From: Stenotrophomonas sepilia | GTDB taxonomy: Bacteria; Pseudomonadota; Gammaproteobacteria; Xanthomonadales; Xanthomonadaceae | Assembly (NCBI RefSeq): GCF_003244875.1 | Contig: NZ_LXXZ01000073.1 | Coordinates: forward strand, 1 to 64,000 | Reading direction: 5' to 3' | DNA length: 64,000 bases | Shown: in pieces, positions 57,061-64,000 of the stretch | How the letters are laid out: every line of letters starts with the position of its first letter | Position numbering within the stretch: the first letter of the stretch is position 1 | Notes under the pieces: generated by a model | Told to the model about the DNA's origin: nothing | The model's input: only the letters and a program-made list of their open reading frames with translations | The model's database searches: none | Program-made: the position numbers and the translations under genes

Positions 57061-57636
57061 ATGAACAAGAATTCGCTGCTCGCCCTGGGCCTTCTGGCTG
57101 CCCTGCCGTTCGCTGCATCGGCAACCGATGGCCTGTCGTACAACTACGTTGAAGGCGGCTACGTGAACACCGATGCCAAGGGCGGCGACGCCGATGGCTG
57201 GAAGGTGAAGGGTTCCGTGGCGGTGCACCCGAACTTCCACATCTTCGGCGACTACAGCGCGCAGGAGACCGACACGTTCAAGAATGACGTCGACCAGTGG
57301 CGCATCGGTGCCGGCTACAACTACGGCATCGCACCGAACACCGACCTGGTGGCCCGTGTCGCGTACCAGAAGTTCGACATGAAGCACGGCCTGGACTTCA
57401 ACGGCTACTCCACCGAAGTCGGCGTGCGCACCGCGTTCAACCCGTACGTGGAAGGCTACGTGATGGCCGGCTACGAGGACTACACCAAGAAGCACGGCAT
57501 CAACCCGGACGGCGAGTTCTACGGCCGCGTCGGCGCCACCGCCAAGTTCAACCAGAACTGGGGCCTGAGTGGCGAAGTGAAGCTGGCCAAGGCCGGCGAC
57601 CGCGAGTGGTTCGTGGGCCCGCGCTTCACCTGGTAA
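57061..57636 (+). CDS. ax21: Ax21-family outer-membrane beta-barrel protein
   Basis: A 191-residue exported protein of the Ax21 family of Xanthomonas and Stenotrophomonas. Signal peptide MNKNSLLALGLLAALPFAAS, then an eight-strand-like barrel beginning DGLSYNYVEGGYVNTDAKGG and ending in the outer-membrane signature WFVGPRFTW. Ax21 proteins go to the outer membrane and outer-membrane vesicles; earlier claims that they act as signal or immune elicitor have been withdrawn or disputed. AAAGG precedes the ATG, and a terminator follows. Confidence 0.9.
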   Translation: MNKNSLLALGLLAALPFAASATDGLSYNYVEGGYVNTDAKGGDADGWKVKGSVAVHPNFHIFGDYSAQETDTFKNDVDQWRIGAGYNYGIAPNTDLVARVAYQKFDMKHGLDFNGYSTEVGVRTAFNPYVEGYVMAGYEDYTKKHGINPDGEFYGRVGATAKFNQNWGLSGEVKLAKAGDREWFVGPRFTW

Positions 57637-57701
57637 CAAACGCCCGTCGTTAGAGCGTGTTGTGCTGGCGTGTGACTCTCTCTCTCTCCCACACGCCAAC
57701 C

Positions 57702-57727
57702 GAAGCCCGGCCTCGCGCCGGGCTTCT
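57702..57727 (+). terminator. terminator after ax21
   Basis: Stem GAAGCCCGGC/GCCGGGCTTC with a short loop, followed by TTCTTTT. A CT-dinucleotide run (TCTCTCTCTC) lies just upstream at about 57677. Confidence 0.75.
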
Positions 57728-57902
57728 TCTTTTGTGTGCGTCCGGAGAGTGCAGGGCCGCAGCAGTTCCATGTAGCGCGGGAATGCACGGTGCTGCTCGC
57801 AGGACGGAACGAGAAACGCTCCGTCGCCGGTCAGGCGGTTCCGCTATGATCCCGGCACGTCGCCATTGACGATGCACCCGCCTCAAGCCAGCAGGAACTG
57901 CC

Positions 57903-58877
57903 GTGAATTCCCAGCCCGCACCGATCACCGCCCTCAACCACACGCTCGACAACGAGCCGCAGCAGATCACCGCACCGCTTACCCATTCGGCGGCGTTTCT
58001 GGTGCTGAAGGTGAAGGATGACGAGGCGTCGATCGCCAAGGCACGCGAGGTGCTGGCCAGCACCGATGACCTGATCAAGAACACCGCCATCCGCGAGATC
58101 GAGCGAACCTTCACCTGCAACGTGGCCATCGGCCATCGCGTGTGGCAGCCGCTGGTGGGCTCCACGCCGCCACGCGAGCTGAAGCCGTTCCGCGAGATCA
58201 AGGGCGCGACCCACACCGCTGTGGCCACGCCCGGTGACCTGCTGTACCACATCCGCGCACGTACCATGGACCTGATCGTGGCGTTCGAGCGCAACCTGCT
58301 GATGGCCTTCGGTGATGCGGTGGAAGCGGTCGATGACGTGGCCGGCTTCCGCTACTTCGATGGCCGCGATCTGCTGGACTTCGTCGACGGCACCGCCAAC
58401 CCGGAAGGACTGTCGCTGCCGGAAGCCACCATTGTTGGCGATGAAGACCCGGAGCATGCCGGCGGCAGCTACGTGGTGGTGCAGAAGTACCTGCACAACC
58501 TCGATGCCTGGCGCGCGCAGAAGACCGAGGCGCAGGAGGCGATCATCGGCCGCACCAAGCACGACAACATCGAGCTGGATGATGCGCCGGCCGATGCGCA
58601 GAAATCGCACAAGACGCTGTGCACCATCGAAGACGCCGACGGCGAGCACGAAATCCTGCGCGACAACATGCCGTTCGCCAACCCGGGGCGCGGCGAGTAC
58701 GGCACCTACTTCATCGGCTACACGCGCCGCCTGTGGGTGATCGAGAAGATGCTCGAGCGCATGTTCATCGGCAATCCTGCGCCGCTGCACGACCGCATCC
58801 TCGACTTCTCCACCGCCACCACCGGCGTGACCTTCTTCGCGCCCTCGCGCAAGGTGCTGGCCGACCTGGGCGAGTGA
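57903..58877 (+). CDS. Dyp-type peroxidase (YfeX-like)
   Basis: Heme peroxidase of 324 residues. The distal catalytic GXXDG motif is FVDGTANPEG near residue 162, and the proximal heme histidine is likely in the QKYLHNLDAW region. A second conserved stretch is GTYFIGYTRRLWVIEKMLER. No twin-arginine signal, so cytoplasmic. The start is GTG 57903. Physiological substrate unknown; YfeX acts on porphyrinogens in vitro. Confidence 0.9.
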   Translation: MNSQPAPITALNHTLDNEPQQITAPLTHSAAFLVLKVKDDEASIAKAREVLASTDDLIKNTAIREIERTFTCNVAIGHRVWQPLVGSTPPRELKPFREIKGATHTAVATPGDLLYHIRARTMDLIVAFERNLLMAFGDAVEAVDDVAGFRYFDGRDLLDFVDGTANPEGLSLPEATIVGDEDPEHAGGSYVVVQKYLHNLDAWRAQKTEAQEAIIGRTKHDNIELDDAPADAQKSHKTLCTIEDADGEHEILRDNMPFANPGRGEYGTYFIGYTRRLWVIEKMLERMFIGNPAPLHDRILDFSTATTGVTFFAPSRKVLADLGE

Positions 58878-58969
58878 TCGCGCCGGGCCATCACGGCCCG
58901 CCATCTGCCTGTCATCTATGGCGCCGACCATGGCGCGCTGGATGGGAGCGCAGGAGGCAGGCGAGGGTC

Positions 58970-59380
58970 ATGTCAGCAAACAGGACCGGCATGCGCCGCT
59001 GGTGGCGGCGTCTGGCTGCGGTGCTCGGCGCACTGGCACTGGGGAGTGCCGCGGCGTCCGCACACGAAGCCCCTGCGCACTGGATGGCCTACGCCACCGC
59101 CGTGGGTGGCCAGCTGCAGCAGCGCCTGCAGCAGGAGCAGGACCCGCAGGCGCAGCGCGTGGTGGAGTGGTTGCGTGCACACCCGGATACACCCACGCCG
59201 CTGCCGGTGAGCCTGTGGATTGCGGCGGACGGCCGCATCTCGAAGCTGGAGTTCGACAGCCTGGGTGACCGCGAGGTGGATGCGGACCTGCGCGCGACGT
59301 TGCAGGCCGCGCCGTTGCAGGCGGCTCCGCCGGCCGACATGCGCCAACCGCTGCGATTGGGTCTGGTGCTTGACCGGTAG
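58970..59380 (+). CDS. secreted protein with TonB C-terminal-like segment
   Basis: A 136-residue exported protein (basic MSANRTGMRRWWRRLA then a hydrophobic core ending SAAASA). The last 60 residues, PLPVSLWIAADGRISKLEFD with DREVDADLRATLQ and PPADMRQPLRLGLVL, resemble the C-terminal domain of TonB-like energy transducers. The proline-rich spacer of TonB is missing. It faces a TonB receptor gene across the PnuC gene. Tentative assignment. Confidence 0.55.
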   Translation: MSANRTGMRRWWRRLAAVLGALALGSAAASAHEAPAHWMAYATAVGGQLQQRLQQEQDPQAQRVVEWLRAHPDTPTPLPVSLWIAADGRISKLEFDSLGDREVDADLRATLQAAPLQAAPPADMRQPLRLGLVLDR

Positions 59381-59443
59381 ATCCACGCCATGCGTGGATG
59401 GGCCTACCGGTGACCCTTCAGCCACGCATGGCGTGGCTCTACT
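59378..59443. repeat. SMAG dimer between convergent genes
   Basis: GTAG with the stem ATCCACGC/GCGTGGAT (59378-59400) and AGCCACGCATGGCGTGGCT followed by CTAC (59421-59443). Confidence 0.75.
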
Positions 59444-59476
59444 GTGGATGGCCAGCGCACAGCCCGGCCATCCGCA

Positions 59477-60061
59477 TCAACGAACCGGCGCCACCTGCGG
59501 TTCGCGCGCGGCCGCGCTCCATGCACGCAGGCCGAACACGGCCAAGCCCAGGAAAAACACGTACAGCGCGGCAGTTACGTGCAGCGACTTGAACAGGTAC
59601 GCACCCACATAGACTACGTCCACGGCGATCCATACCCACCAGCAGGCGACGTGGCGGCGCGCCTGCCACCACTGGCCGACCAGGCTCAGTGCGGTCAGCA
59701 TCGCGTCCAGCCACGGCAGCGCGGCATCGGTGAAGGTGTGCATGGCCGCACCCAGCGCCACGCCACCGCACAGGCCGAAGGCCAGGTCGCGCAGCAGCTT
59801 GCCTCGCGCCAGTGGCACGATGCGGATGCTGCCCTCATCGGCGGCGTGCTGGCGCCAGTTGAGCCAGCCGTAGACCAGGAAGCCACCGAAGGCGACCTGC
59901 AGCAGCGTGTCCGAGTACAGCTTGGCCTCGGCGAACACCAGGCCATAAAGCGTGACCGACAGCAGGCCCACCGGCCATGCAGACAACCGGCGCCGTGCCA
60001 TCAGCCAGACGCCGAGCACGCTGCACAGCGCGGCGCTCCACTCGAGCATCACGCTGCTCAC
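59477..60061 (-). CDS. pnuC: PnuC-family vitamin transporter, probably thiamin (PnuT-like)
   Basis: Inner-membrane facilitator of 194 residues with about seven hydrophobic segments and the PnuC ending CWWVWIAVDVVYVGAYLFKS. PnuC proteins carry nicotinamide riboside; the PnuT branch carries thiamin. Because this gene overlaps by 4 nt (GTG/TGA) a TonB receptor gene led by a TPP riboswitch, thiamin is the likely substrate. No thiamin pyrophosphokinase gene is adjacent. Confidence 0.82.
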   Translation of the reverse strand: MSSVMLEWSAALCSVLGVWLMARRRLSAWPVGLLSVTLYGLVFAEAKLYSDTLLQVAFGGFLVYGWLNWRQHAADEGSIRIVPLARGKLLRDLAFGLCGGVALGAAMHTFTDAALPWLDAMLTALSLVGQWWQARRHVACWWVWIAVDVVYVGAYLFKSLHVTAALYVFFLGLAVFGLRAWSAAAREPQVAPVR

Positions 60062-62247
60062 AGCGCGAACGTCACCGACAGGCGCGCCTGTCGCGGTGCG
60101 CCGGGGAACAGGTAATAGTCACCGCCGCTGCTGCCGGTATCGCGCCAATAGAAGCGGTTGAACACGTTGTCCACCGACAGGTTCCAGGTCACCGCACGCT
60201 CGTGCAGGCGATGCTGGAAACGCAGGCCGGCATCGAACACCGAGTAGTCCGGCGCGCGCACGGCGCCGTCGGCGCGCGCCACGTTGGCACCCGCATAGCG
60301 CCAGCCGCCAGTGACATCCAGGCCCTGCACGAACGGCAGTGCATAGGCCACGTGCACGCTGGCACGCACCTTCGGCACGTTCACCAGCTGATGGCCTTCA
60401 TAGGTGGGCGTGCCGGTATCGCGCGCGCGCGCCTGCAGCACGCTGGCGCTGGCCACGATCTGCAGTGCATCGGTCAGCTGGCCGTTGGCGGTCAGCTCCA
60501 GGCCGGTGTGGGTCTGCGTGCCTTCCTCGACGAAGGTGTAACCCACATCGCTGTTGTCGGGCTTGGCGTACTGGTACGGCTGCGAAATGCGGAACACCGC
60601 CGCACCCAGGGTCAGCGCTTCGACCGGCACGTACTTCACGCCCACTTCCAGCTGGCGCGACTGTACCGACGGCAGGAAGGTGTCGGCGTTGCTGGTCCAG
60701 AACGGCGCTTCCTGGCCCAGCGAAATGCCGCGCACGTAACTGGCGTAGGCGTTGAGCTGGTCGGTGGCTTTCCACACCACCGCAGTCTGTGGCAGGAAGC
60801 GCGACAGGCGGCTGTGCCGCTGCGGGATGCCGCGCTTGTCGTAGGCGCGCTCGTCCAGGCGGACGAAGCGGCCACCGGCCAGCCACTGCCAGTCGTCACC
60901 GAAGCTGATCCGGTCCAGCGCGAAGAACGCGGCCTGGCGACTGTCCAGGCGCCGTGCGGAGGGGCCCGGCATCTTCGGCGACGGCGCGAACACCGGCACC
61001 GGTGCCTCGTGGATGTTGCTGGTGCCGACGTACTCGTTGACGCTCGGGCGCCTGTCCACGGTGCGGCGGAAGTAGTCGGCACCGACGGTCAGCTGGTGGC
61101 CGATGCTGCCGGTCTCGAAGCGGCCACGCAGTTCGGCACGGGCCTGCTGGTTCTGGCGGGTGTCGTCCGGGCTGCGGTAGTCGTAGATGTCATAGTCGCC
61201 GTTGGGCGCGAAGTAGTTGCCCGGCACGCTGCCATCGGCACATTGCGCGGCGTAGTAGCAGCCGTAGGCGAAGGCGACGTTGTCGTCGATCACCGAGCGG
61301 CTGTGGCCGACCGAGACGCGCGACTGCCAGGCCTCATTGAAGTCGTAGGTGTGCAGCGCGGTGATGTTGGTGCTGGCGATATCCACCGGGCGCTGCCACG
61401 GCTGGTAGCCGAGCAGATGCTCGCGGTCGACACCGCGCGGCAGGTCACGCGCGCCCAGCAGCTGGTAGCCGGACACCGAGCGCTGCGCGCTGGTCTGGTA
61501 GTTGGCATCCACTTCCAGCTTGCCGCGCTCGCCGATTAGCCAGTCGGCGGCCAGCGAGTAGAAGTTGCGGCGGCCATCGGCATGCTCGACGTAGGAATTG
61601 CTGGAATCCCATGCGGCATTCAGGCGCAGGCCGAAGCGCGGGGTGATCCAGTGGCCGACATCGATGGCGACGTAGCGCGAGCCTTCCGAATCGGTGCCGA
61701 GCGTGGCGGTGCGCACTTCGGCCGGGCGCTTGCCGATGTAGTTGATGATGCCGCCCGGCGCCATCACCCCTGCCGCCAGGCCGGCTTCACCCTTGAGGAT
61801 CTCCACCGACTGCACGTTCTCCAGCGCCAGGCGCTGTTCGCCGGCGATGGACAGGCCGTTGAAGCGGTAGCCGGTGGCGGCGTCCAGGGCGAAGCCGCGG
61901 ATGGCGATGTTCTGGTAGTAGCCCACCGGCGCGTAGGCATCACCCAGCGAGGCATCATTGCTGGCCAGCTCGGACAGCGAACGTAGCTGGCGGCGGTCGA
62001 GATAGTCGCGCTCGAGCACGTTCACCGAAGCCGGCGTGTCCTTCCAAGAACCGCCACCGAAGGCGTTCACGCGCGAGGTATCGGCCTTCGGCTTGCCGGC
62101 CTGCACGCGCACCGCCGCCAGTTCGGTCGGCGAGCGCTCGGCGCCGGTGGCAGCCGCATCAGGGGATGCCTCGGCCTCGCTGGCGTGCAGTGGCAGCGCA
62201 GCGCAGAGGGCGAGGGAGAGCAGGGTGGGGCGCAGGCAGCGGTTCAT
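60058..62247 (-). CDS. TonB-dependent receptor under TPP riboswitch control
   Basis: Outer-membrane receptor of 729 residues: signal peptide (LLSLALCAALPLHA), plug domain with VNVLERDYLDRRQLRSLSEL and SVEILKGEAGLAAGVMAPGG, a long barrel, and a C-terminal RQARLSVTFAL strand. By sequence it resembles ferric-siderophore receptors, but control by a thiamin pyrophosphate riboswitch and coupling to a PnuC protein point to uptake of thiamin or a precursor (Omr1-type). ATG 62247 is taken; the ATG-open frame to 62331 would run into the riboswitch. Confidence 0.88.
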   Translation of the reverse strand: MNRCLRPTLLSLALCAALPLHASEAEASPDAAATGAERSPTELAAVRVQAGKPKADTSRVNAFGGGSWKDTPASVNVLERDYLDRRQLRSLSELASNDASLGDAYAPVGYYQNIAIRGFALDAATGYRFNGLSIAGEQRLALENVQSVEILKGEAGLAAGVMAPGGIINYIGKRPAEVRTATLGTDSEGSRYVAIDVGHWITPRFGLRLNAAWDSSNSYVEHADGRRNFYSLAADWLIGERGKLEVDANYQTSAQRSVSGYQLLGARDLPRGVDREHLLGYQPWQRPVDIASTNITALHTYDFNEAWQSRVSVGHSRSVIDDNVAFAYGCYYAAQCADGSVPGNYFAPNGDYDIYDYRSPDDTRQNQQARAELRGRFETGSIGHQLTVGADYFRRTVDRRPSVNEYVGTSNIHEAPVPVFAPSPKMPGPSARRLDSRQAAFFALDRISFGDDWQWLAGGRFVRLDERAYDKRGIPQRHSRLSRFLPQTAVVWKATDQLNAYASYVRGISLGQEAPFWTSNADTFLPSVQSRQLEVGVKYVPVEALTLGAAVFRISQPYQYAKPDNSDVGYTFVEEGTQTHTGLELTANGQLTDALQIVASASVLQARARDTGTPTYEGHQLVNVPKVRASVHVAYALPFVQGLDVTGGWRYAGANVARADGAVRAPDYSVFDAGLRFQHRLHERAVTWNLSVDNVFNRFYWRDTGSSGGDYYLFPGAPRQARLSVTFAL

Positions 62248-62328
62248 TCGGTTCGTCTTCGGACAACAAGGGAGACGAAGCGACGGCGCGCAGGTGCACT
62301 GACCCATGACGGGGGTGTGGCTGCGGCT

Positions 62329-62407
62329 CAAAGCTCCCTACGCCGGTGCAAACCGGATCAGGTTCCAAGGGACTCTCTCAGCCTGGCAGATCCAGGCACC
62401 CCCGCTT
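62329..62407 (-). promoter_or_regulatory. TPP riboswitch (THI box)
   Basis: On the minus strand the conserved pieces appear in order: GGGGGTGCC, GGCTGAGAG, CCCTTGGAACCTGATCCGG, then TTTGCACCGGCGTAGGGA. This is the thiamin-pyrophosphate aptamer core. It ends about 80 nt before the receptor ATG; between them a TTCGTC/GACGAA stem (62256-62276) lies close to the start codon and could block translation when TPP is bound. Confidence 0.93.
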
Positions 62408-62456
62408 CAGGTGACCATTTCACTACAAATGGTACGGATTTGCGAGCGCCACCCAG

Positions 62457-62492
62457 GGTCAGATCCCTTTCCTGCGGAAAGGGATCTGACTC
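62457..62492. repeat. GGGTC-type hairpin repeat, copy 3
   Basis: Arms GGGTCAGATCCCTTTCC and GGAAAGGGATCTGAC with a 3-base loop, upstream of the TPP riboswitch. It is the same family as 33798-33834 and 36407-36446 and could terminate the upstream gene on the minus strand. Confidence 0.75.
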
Positions 62493-62511
62493 CAACGCTG
62501 CGTCAACCGGA

Positions 62512-63636
62512 TCACGCGGCGGCGTGCAGGGCCTGCAGCAGTGCCTGCCCCGGGGCGGCATGGAACCACGCCGGATGGCCAAGCATGAAGGGCTGCCACG
62601 CCACGTCGGCATTGGCGGTCGAGCCGGTGACGCCCTCGAAATACTCCACTTCGGACAGTGCGAAGTCGAAATGCACCATCGGCAGCAGGTCGGCCAGCAG
62701 GTGCACGCGTGCCGCCGACAACGGCAGCACCTCGCGGTAGCCATCGAGCAACGCCAGCGCGATATCGACGCGCACGGCCTCCATGCCGCGCGCCAGCTCC
62801 AGCCATGCCACGGCGTTGCGCTCGATGGCGGTGGCCAGGTCGAACAGTGCGCTGGTGGGCGAGGCCAGGCCGAAATCCAGCACGGTGCTGACCTGCCCGT
62901 CGCGCCACAGCAGGTTGGAGACATGCCAGTCGTTGTGCGCCCACAGCCGTGGTTCGTCGCGCAGGCGCTCGGCCAGGCCCGTGTGCCACGGCAGCACGTC
63001 GTGCTGCAGCTGCGCTTCCCACGGAATGCGCTCGAGATAGCGGGCCAGGCCGGGGCGCTCGTGCAGCCCTGCCTTGATTGCCGCCACCGGATCGTCGGCG
63101 CGGATCAGATCATCGCGCGCGACCAGCAGATGGGTGCTGCGCTGGGGCGCGCGGTAGCCGTCGGCAGCACGGTGCAGCTGGGCCAGCATGCGTCCGGCTT
63201 CACGGGCCTGCGCGACGTCGGTCAGCAGCGACCACGACACCGCGTCGCGGTACAGGTCGTCGCCTACGCCGACGTCGTGCAGTTCAAACGTCCATTCGCC
63301 GTGTTCGACTGCGGTGTGACCATCGGTCGCTGCCAGCACCTGTGCCACCGGCACGCCAGCAGCGTCGAGATGGGCGATGAAGCGGTGCTCTTCCTCCAGG
63401 CAGGCCGCGTTGCGCACGCTGTGGTGATGGCGCTTGATGAACACCGCGCCGCGCGTGCCATCGACGATGGCGGCAGCCGACAGCGGTCGCGGGCTGTGCC
63501 AGCGCGGTTGGCTGCCGCTGTGCAGCTGCGGATAGCACTGCCGCAACCACGCGATGTCCGCCGCGCTGATCGGTGGCCAGTCGGCAGCGACCTCGTCGTT
63601 GTTGAGGCCCTGCACGCGGTGGGAGGAAGACGTCAT
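62512..63636 (-). CDS. aminoglycoside phosphotransferase-family kinase
   Basis: A 374-residue protein-kinase-like small-molecule kinase. The catalytic loop is LWAHNDWHVSNLLWRDG near residue 232, followed by the metal-binding TVLDFGLASPTSALFDLA. A nucleotide-binding lysine lies in GAVFIKRHHHS. The substrate is unknown; members phosphorylate sugars, choline, thiamin or homoserine. It lies upstream of the thiamin operon on the same strand but outside the riboswitch. ATG 63636 is preferred over 63678 on length. Confidence 0.78.
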   Translation of the reverse strand: MTSSSHRVQGLNNDEVAADWPPISAADIAWLRQCYPQLHSGSQPRWHSPRPLSAAAIVDGTRGAVFIKRHHHSVRNAACLEEEHRFIAHLDAAGVPVAQVLAATDGHTAVEHGEWTFELHDVGVGDDLYRDAVSWSLLTDVAQAREAGRMLAQLHRAADGYRAPQRSTHLLVARDDLIRADDPVAAIKAGLHERPGLARYLERIPWEAQLQHDVLPWHTGLAERLRDEPRLWAHNDWHVSNLLWRDGQVSTVLDFGLASPTSALFDLATAIERNAVAWLELARGMEAVRVDIALALLDGYREVLPLSAARVHLLADLLPMVHFDFALSEVEYFEGVTGSTANADVAWQPFMLGHPAWFHAAPGQALLQALHAAA

Positions 63637-63764
63637 GCCGCAGCCCGAGAGGGGAAAGTCACATCCAAGGCTGCGCATTCAACGCCATGCGCGCGGCCAA
63701 CGCAAACGGGCGGGTCATCGACCCGCCCGTCCCTGCCATCGGCAGGGTAACGCCACCGTGCCGC

Positions 63765-64000
63765 TTACCAGCCGCGATGGCGACCGCGGTCGTGGTAGTA
63801 GCGGTTGTCGTAGTAACGCTCGCGCTGCCAGCGGCGGTCGTCGCCACGGTTGTAGTAGCCGCTGCGGAAGTAGCCACGATCGTATCAGCGGTCGTAGCGG
63901 TTGTCGTAGTAGCGATTGTCGTAATAGCGACGGTCGCGGCGGTCGGAGGTGGTCAGATTGCCGATTGCGCCACCGGCCACGGCACCGCCGACGGTGGCCG
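63765..64000 (-). pseudogene. end of a glycine-zipper 2TM protein gene with in-frame TGA (partial)
   Basis: The gene enters from beyond the right edge. The frame reads TVGGAVAGGAIGNLTTSDRR (glycine zipper), then tyrosine/arginine repeats (DRRYYDNRYYDNRYDR), a TGA at 63885-63887, then YDRGYFRSGYYNRGDDRRW and a TAA at 63765. Such surface proteins keep the YYDNR repeats to the end, so the TGA probably replaces a tryptophan codon or is a base-call error. Without it the protein loses 39 residues of tail. Confidence 0.65.

Overview
The window is chromosomal DNA from a high-GC gammaproteobacterium of the Xanthomonadaceae, almost certainly the Stenotrophomonas maltophilia complex. The evidence is an Ax21-family gene, many short GTAG-headed palindromes of the SMAG type in the gaps between genes, a run of TonB-dependent receptors, and codon use dominated by G or C in third positions. 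No rRNA, tRNA, phage, insertion sequence or CRISPR array was recognised.

Layout. 1-6.3 kb: a DUF938 methyltransferase, a hipBA toxin-antitoxin pair with a repeat-rich operator, and a fused indolepyruvate ferredoxin oxidoreductase. 6.4-9.2 kb: a TPR protein, a dense block of nested palindromes, and an AAA ATPase gene broken by a C10 tract. 9.3-18.3 kb: ten genes in one direction (ParA, SixA, YceI, phospholipase D, two lipid or acyl enzymes, YheT-type hydrolase, TPR-sulfotransferase-like, PEBP). 18.4-20.7 kb: two META-domain genes and uppP. 20.7-24.5 kb: the nitrogen block glnA-glnK-amtB; glnA has a near-perfect sigma-54 promoter and two NtrC sites. The partner two-component system ntrB-ntrC lies at 36.5-39 kb, with an NtrC site touching the ntrB start codon.

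24.7-31.7 kb is the accessory region. It holds small, mostly unrecognised genes, locally very AT-rich, arranged as remnants of polymorphic-toxin C-termini, several of which overlap the following (immunity-like) gene by exactly 4 nt. One ORF carries a CdiA/filamentous-haemagglutinin pretoxin segment and one downstream gene resembles DUF596. Most of the array (26.5-31.8 kb) lies between two diverged copies of the 5' end of a lipoprotein amidase gene. I read it as an orphan cdiA-CT/immunity array with several decayed members and at least two intact-looking pairs of unknown family.

31.8-36.4 kb: the intact amidase, an mltA gene carrying a frameshifting deletion, and a TonB receptor behind a convincing Zur box (zinc uptake). 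39-49.2 kb: tandem sodC genes, a thiolase, hemD-hemX-hemY, YiiD thioesterase, rhodanese, secB and gpsA. 49.3-54.6 kb: a DUF4440 gene with an in-frame stop, an Ivy-like lipoprotein, and an arsenic cluster (acr3, an arsN2-arsC fusion, arsR, arsH). 54.6-64 kb: an L,D-transpeptidase, an Lpp-like lipoprotein, a putative metalloprotease, ax21, a Dyp peroxidase, a TPP-riboswitch-controlled TonB receptor plus PnuC transporter (thiamin uptake), a phosphotransferase, and the end of a glycine-zipper protein gene that also contains an in-frame TGA.

At least four otherwise conserved genes are broken by single small lesions (C10 tract, mltA deletion, two TGA codons). Some may be base-calling errors, so read-level checking matters before biological conclusions are drawn.
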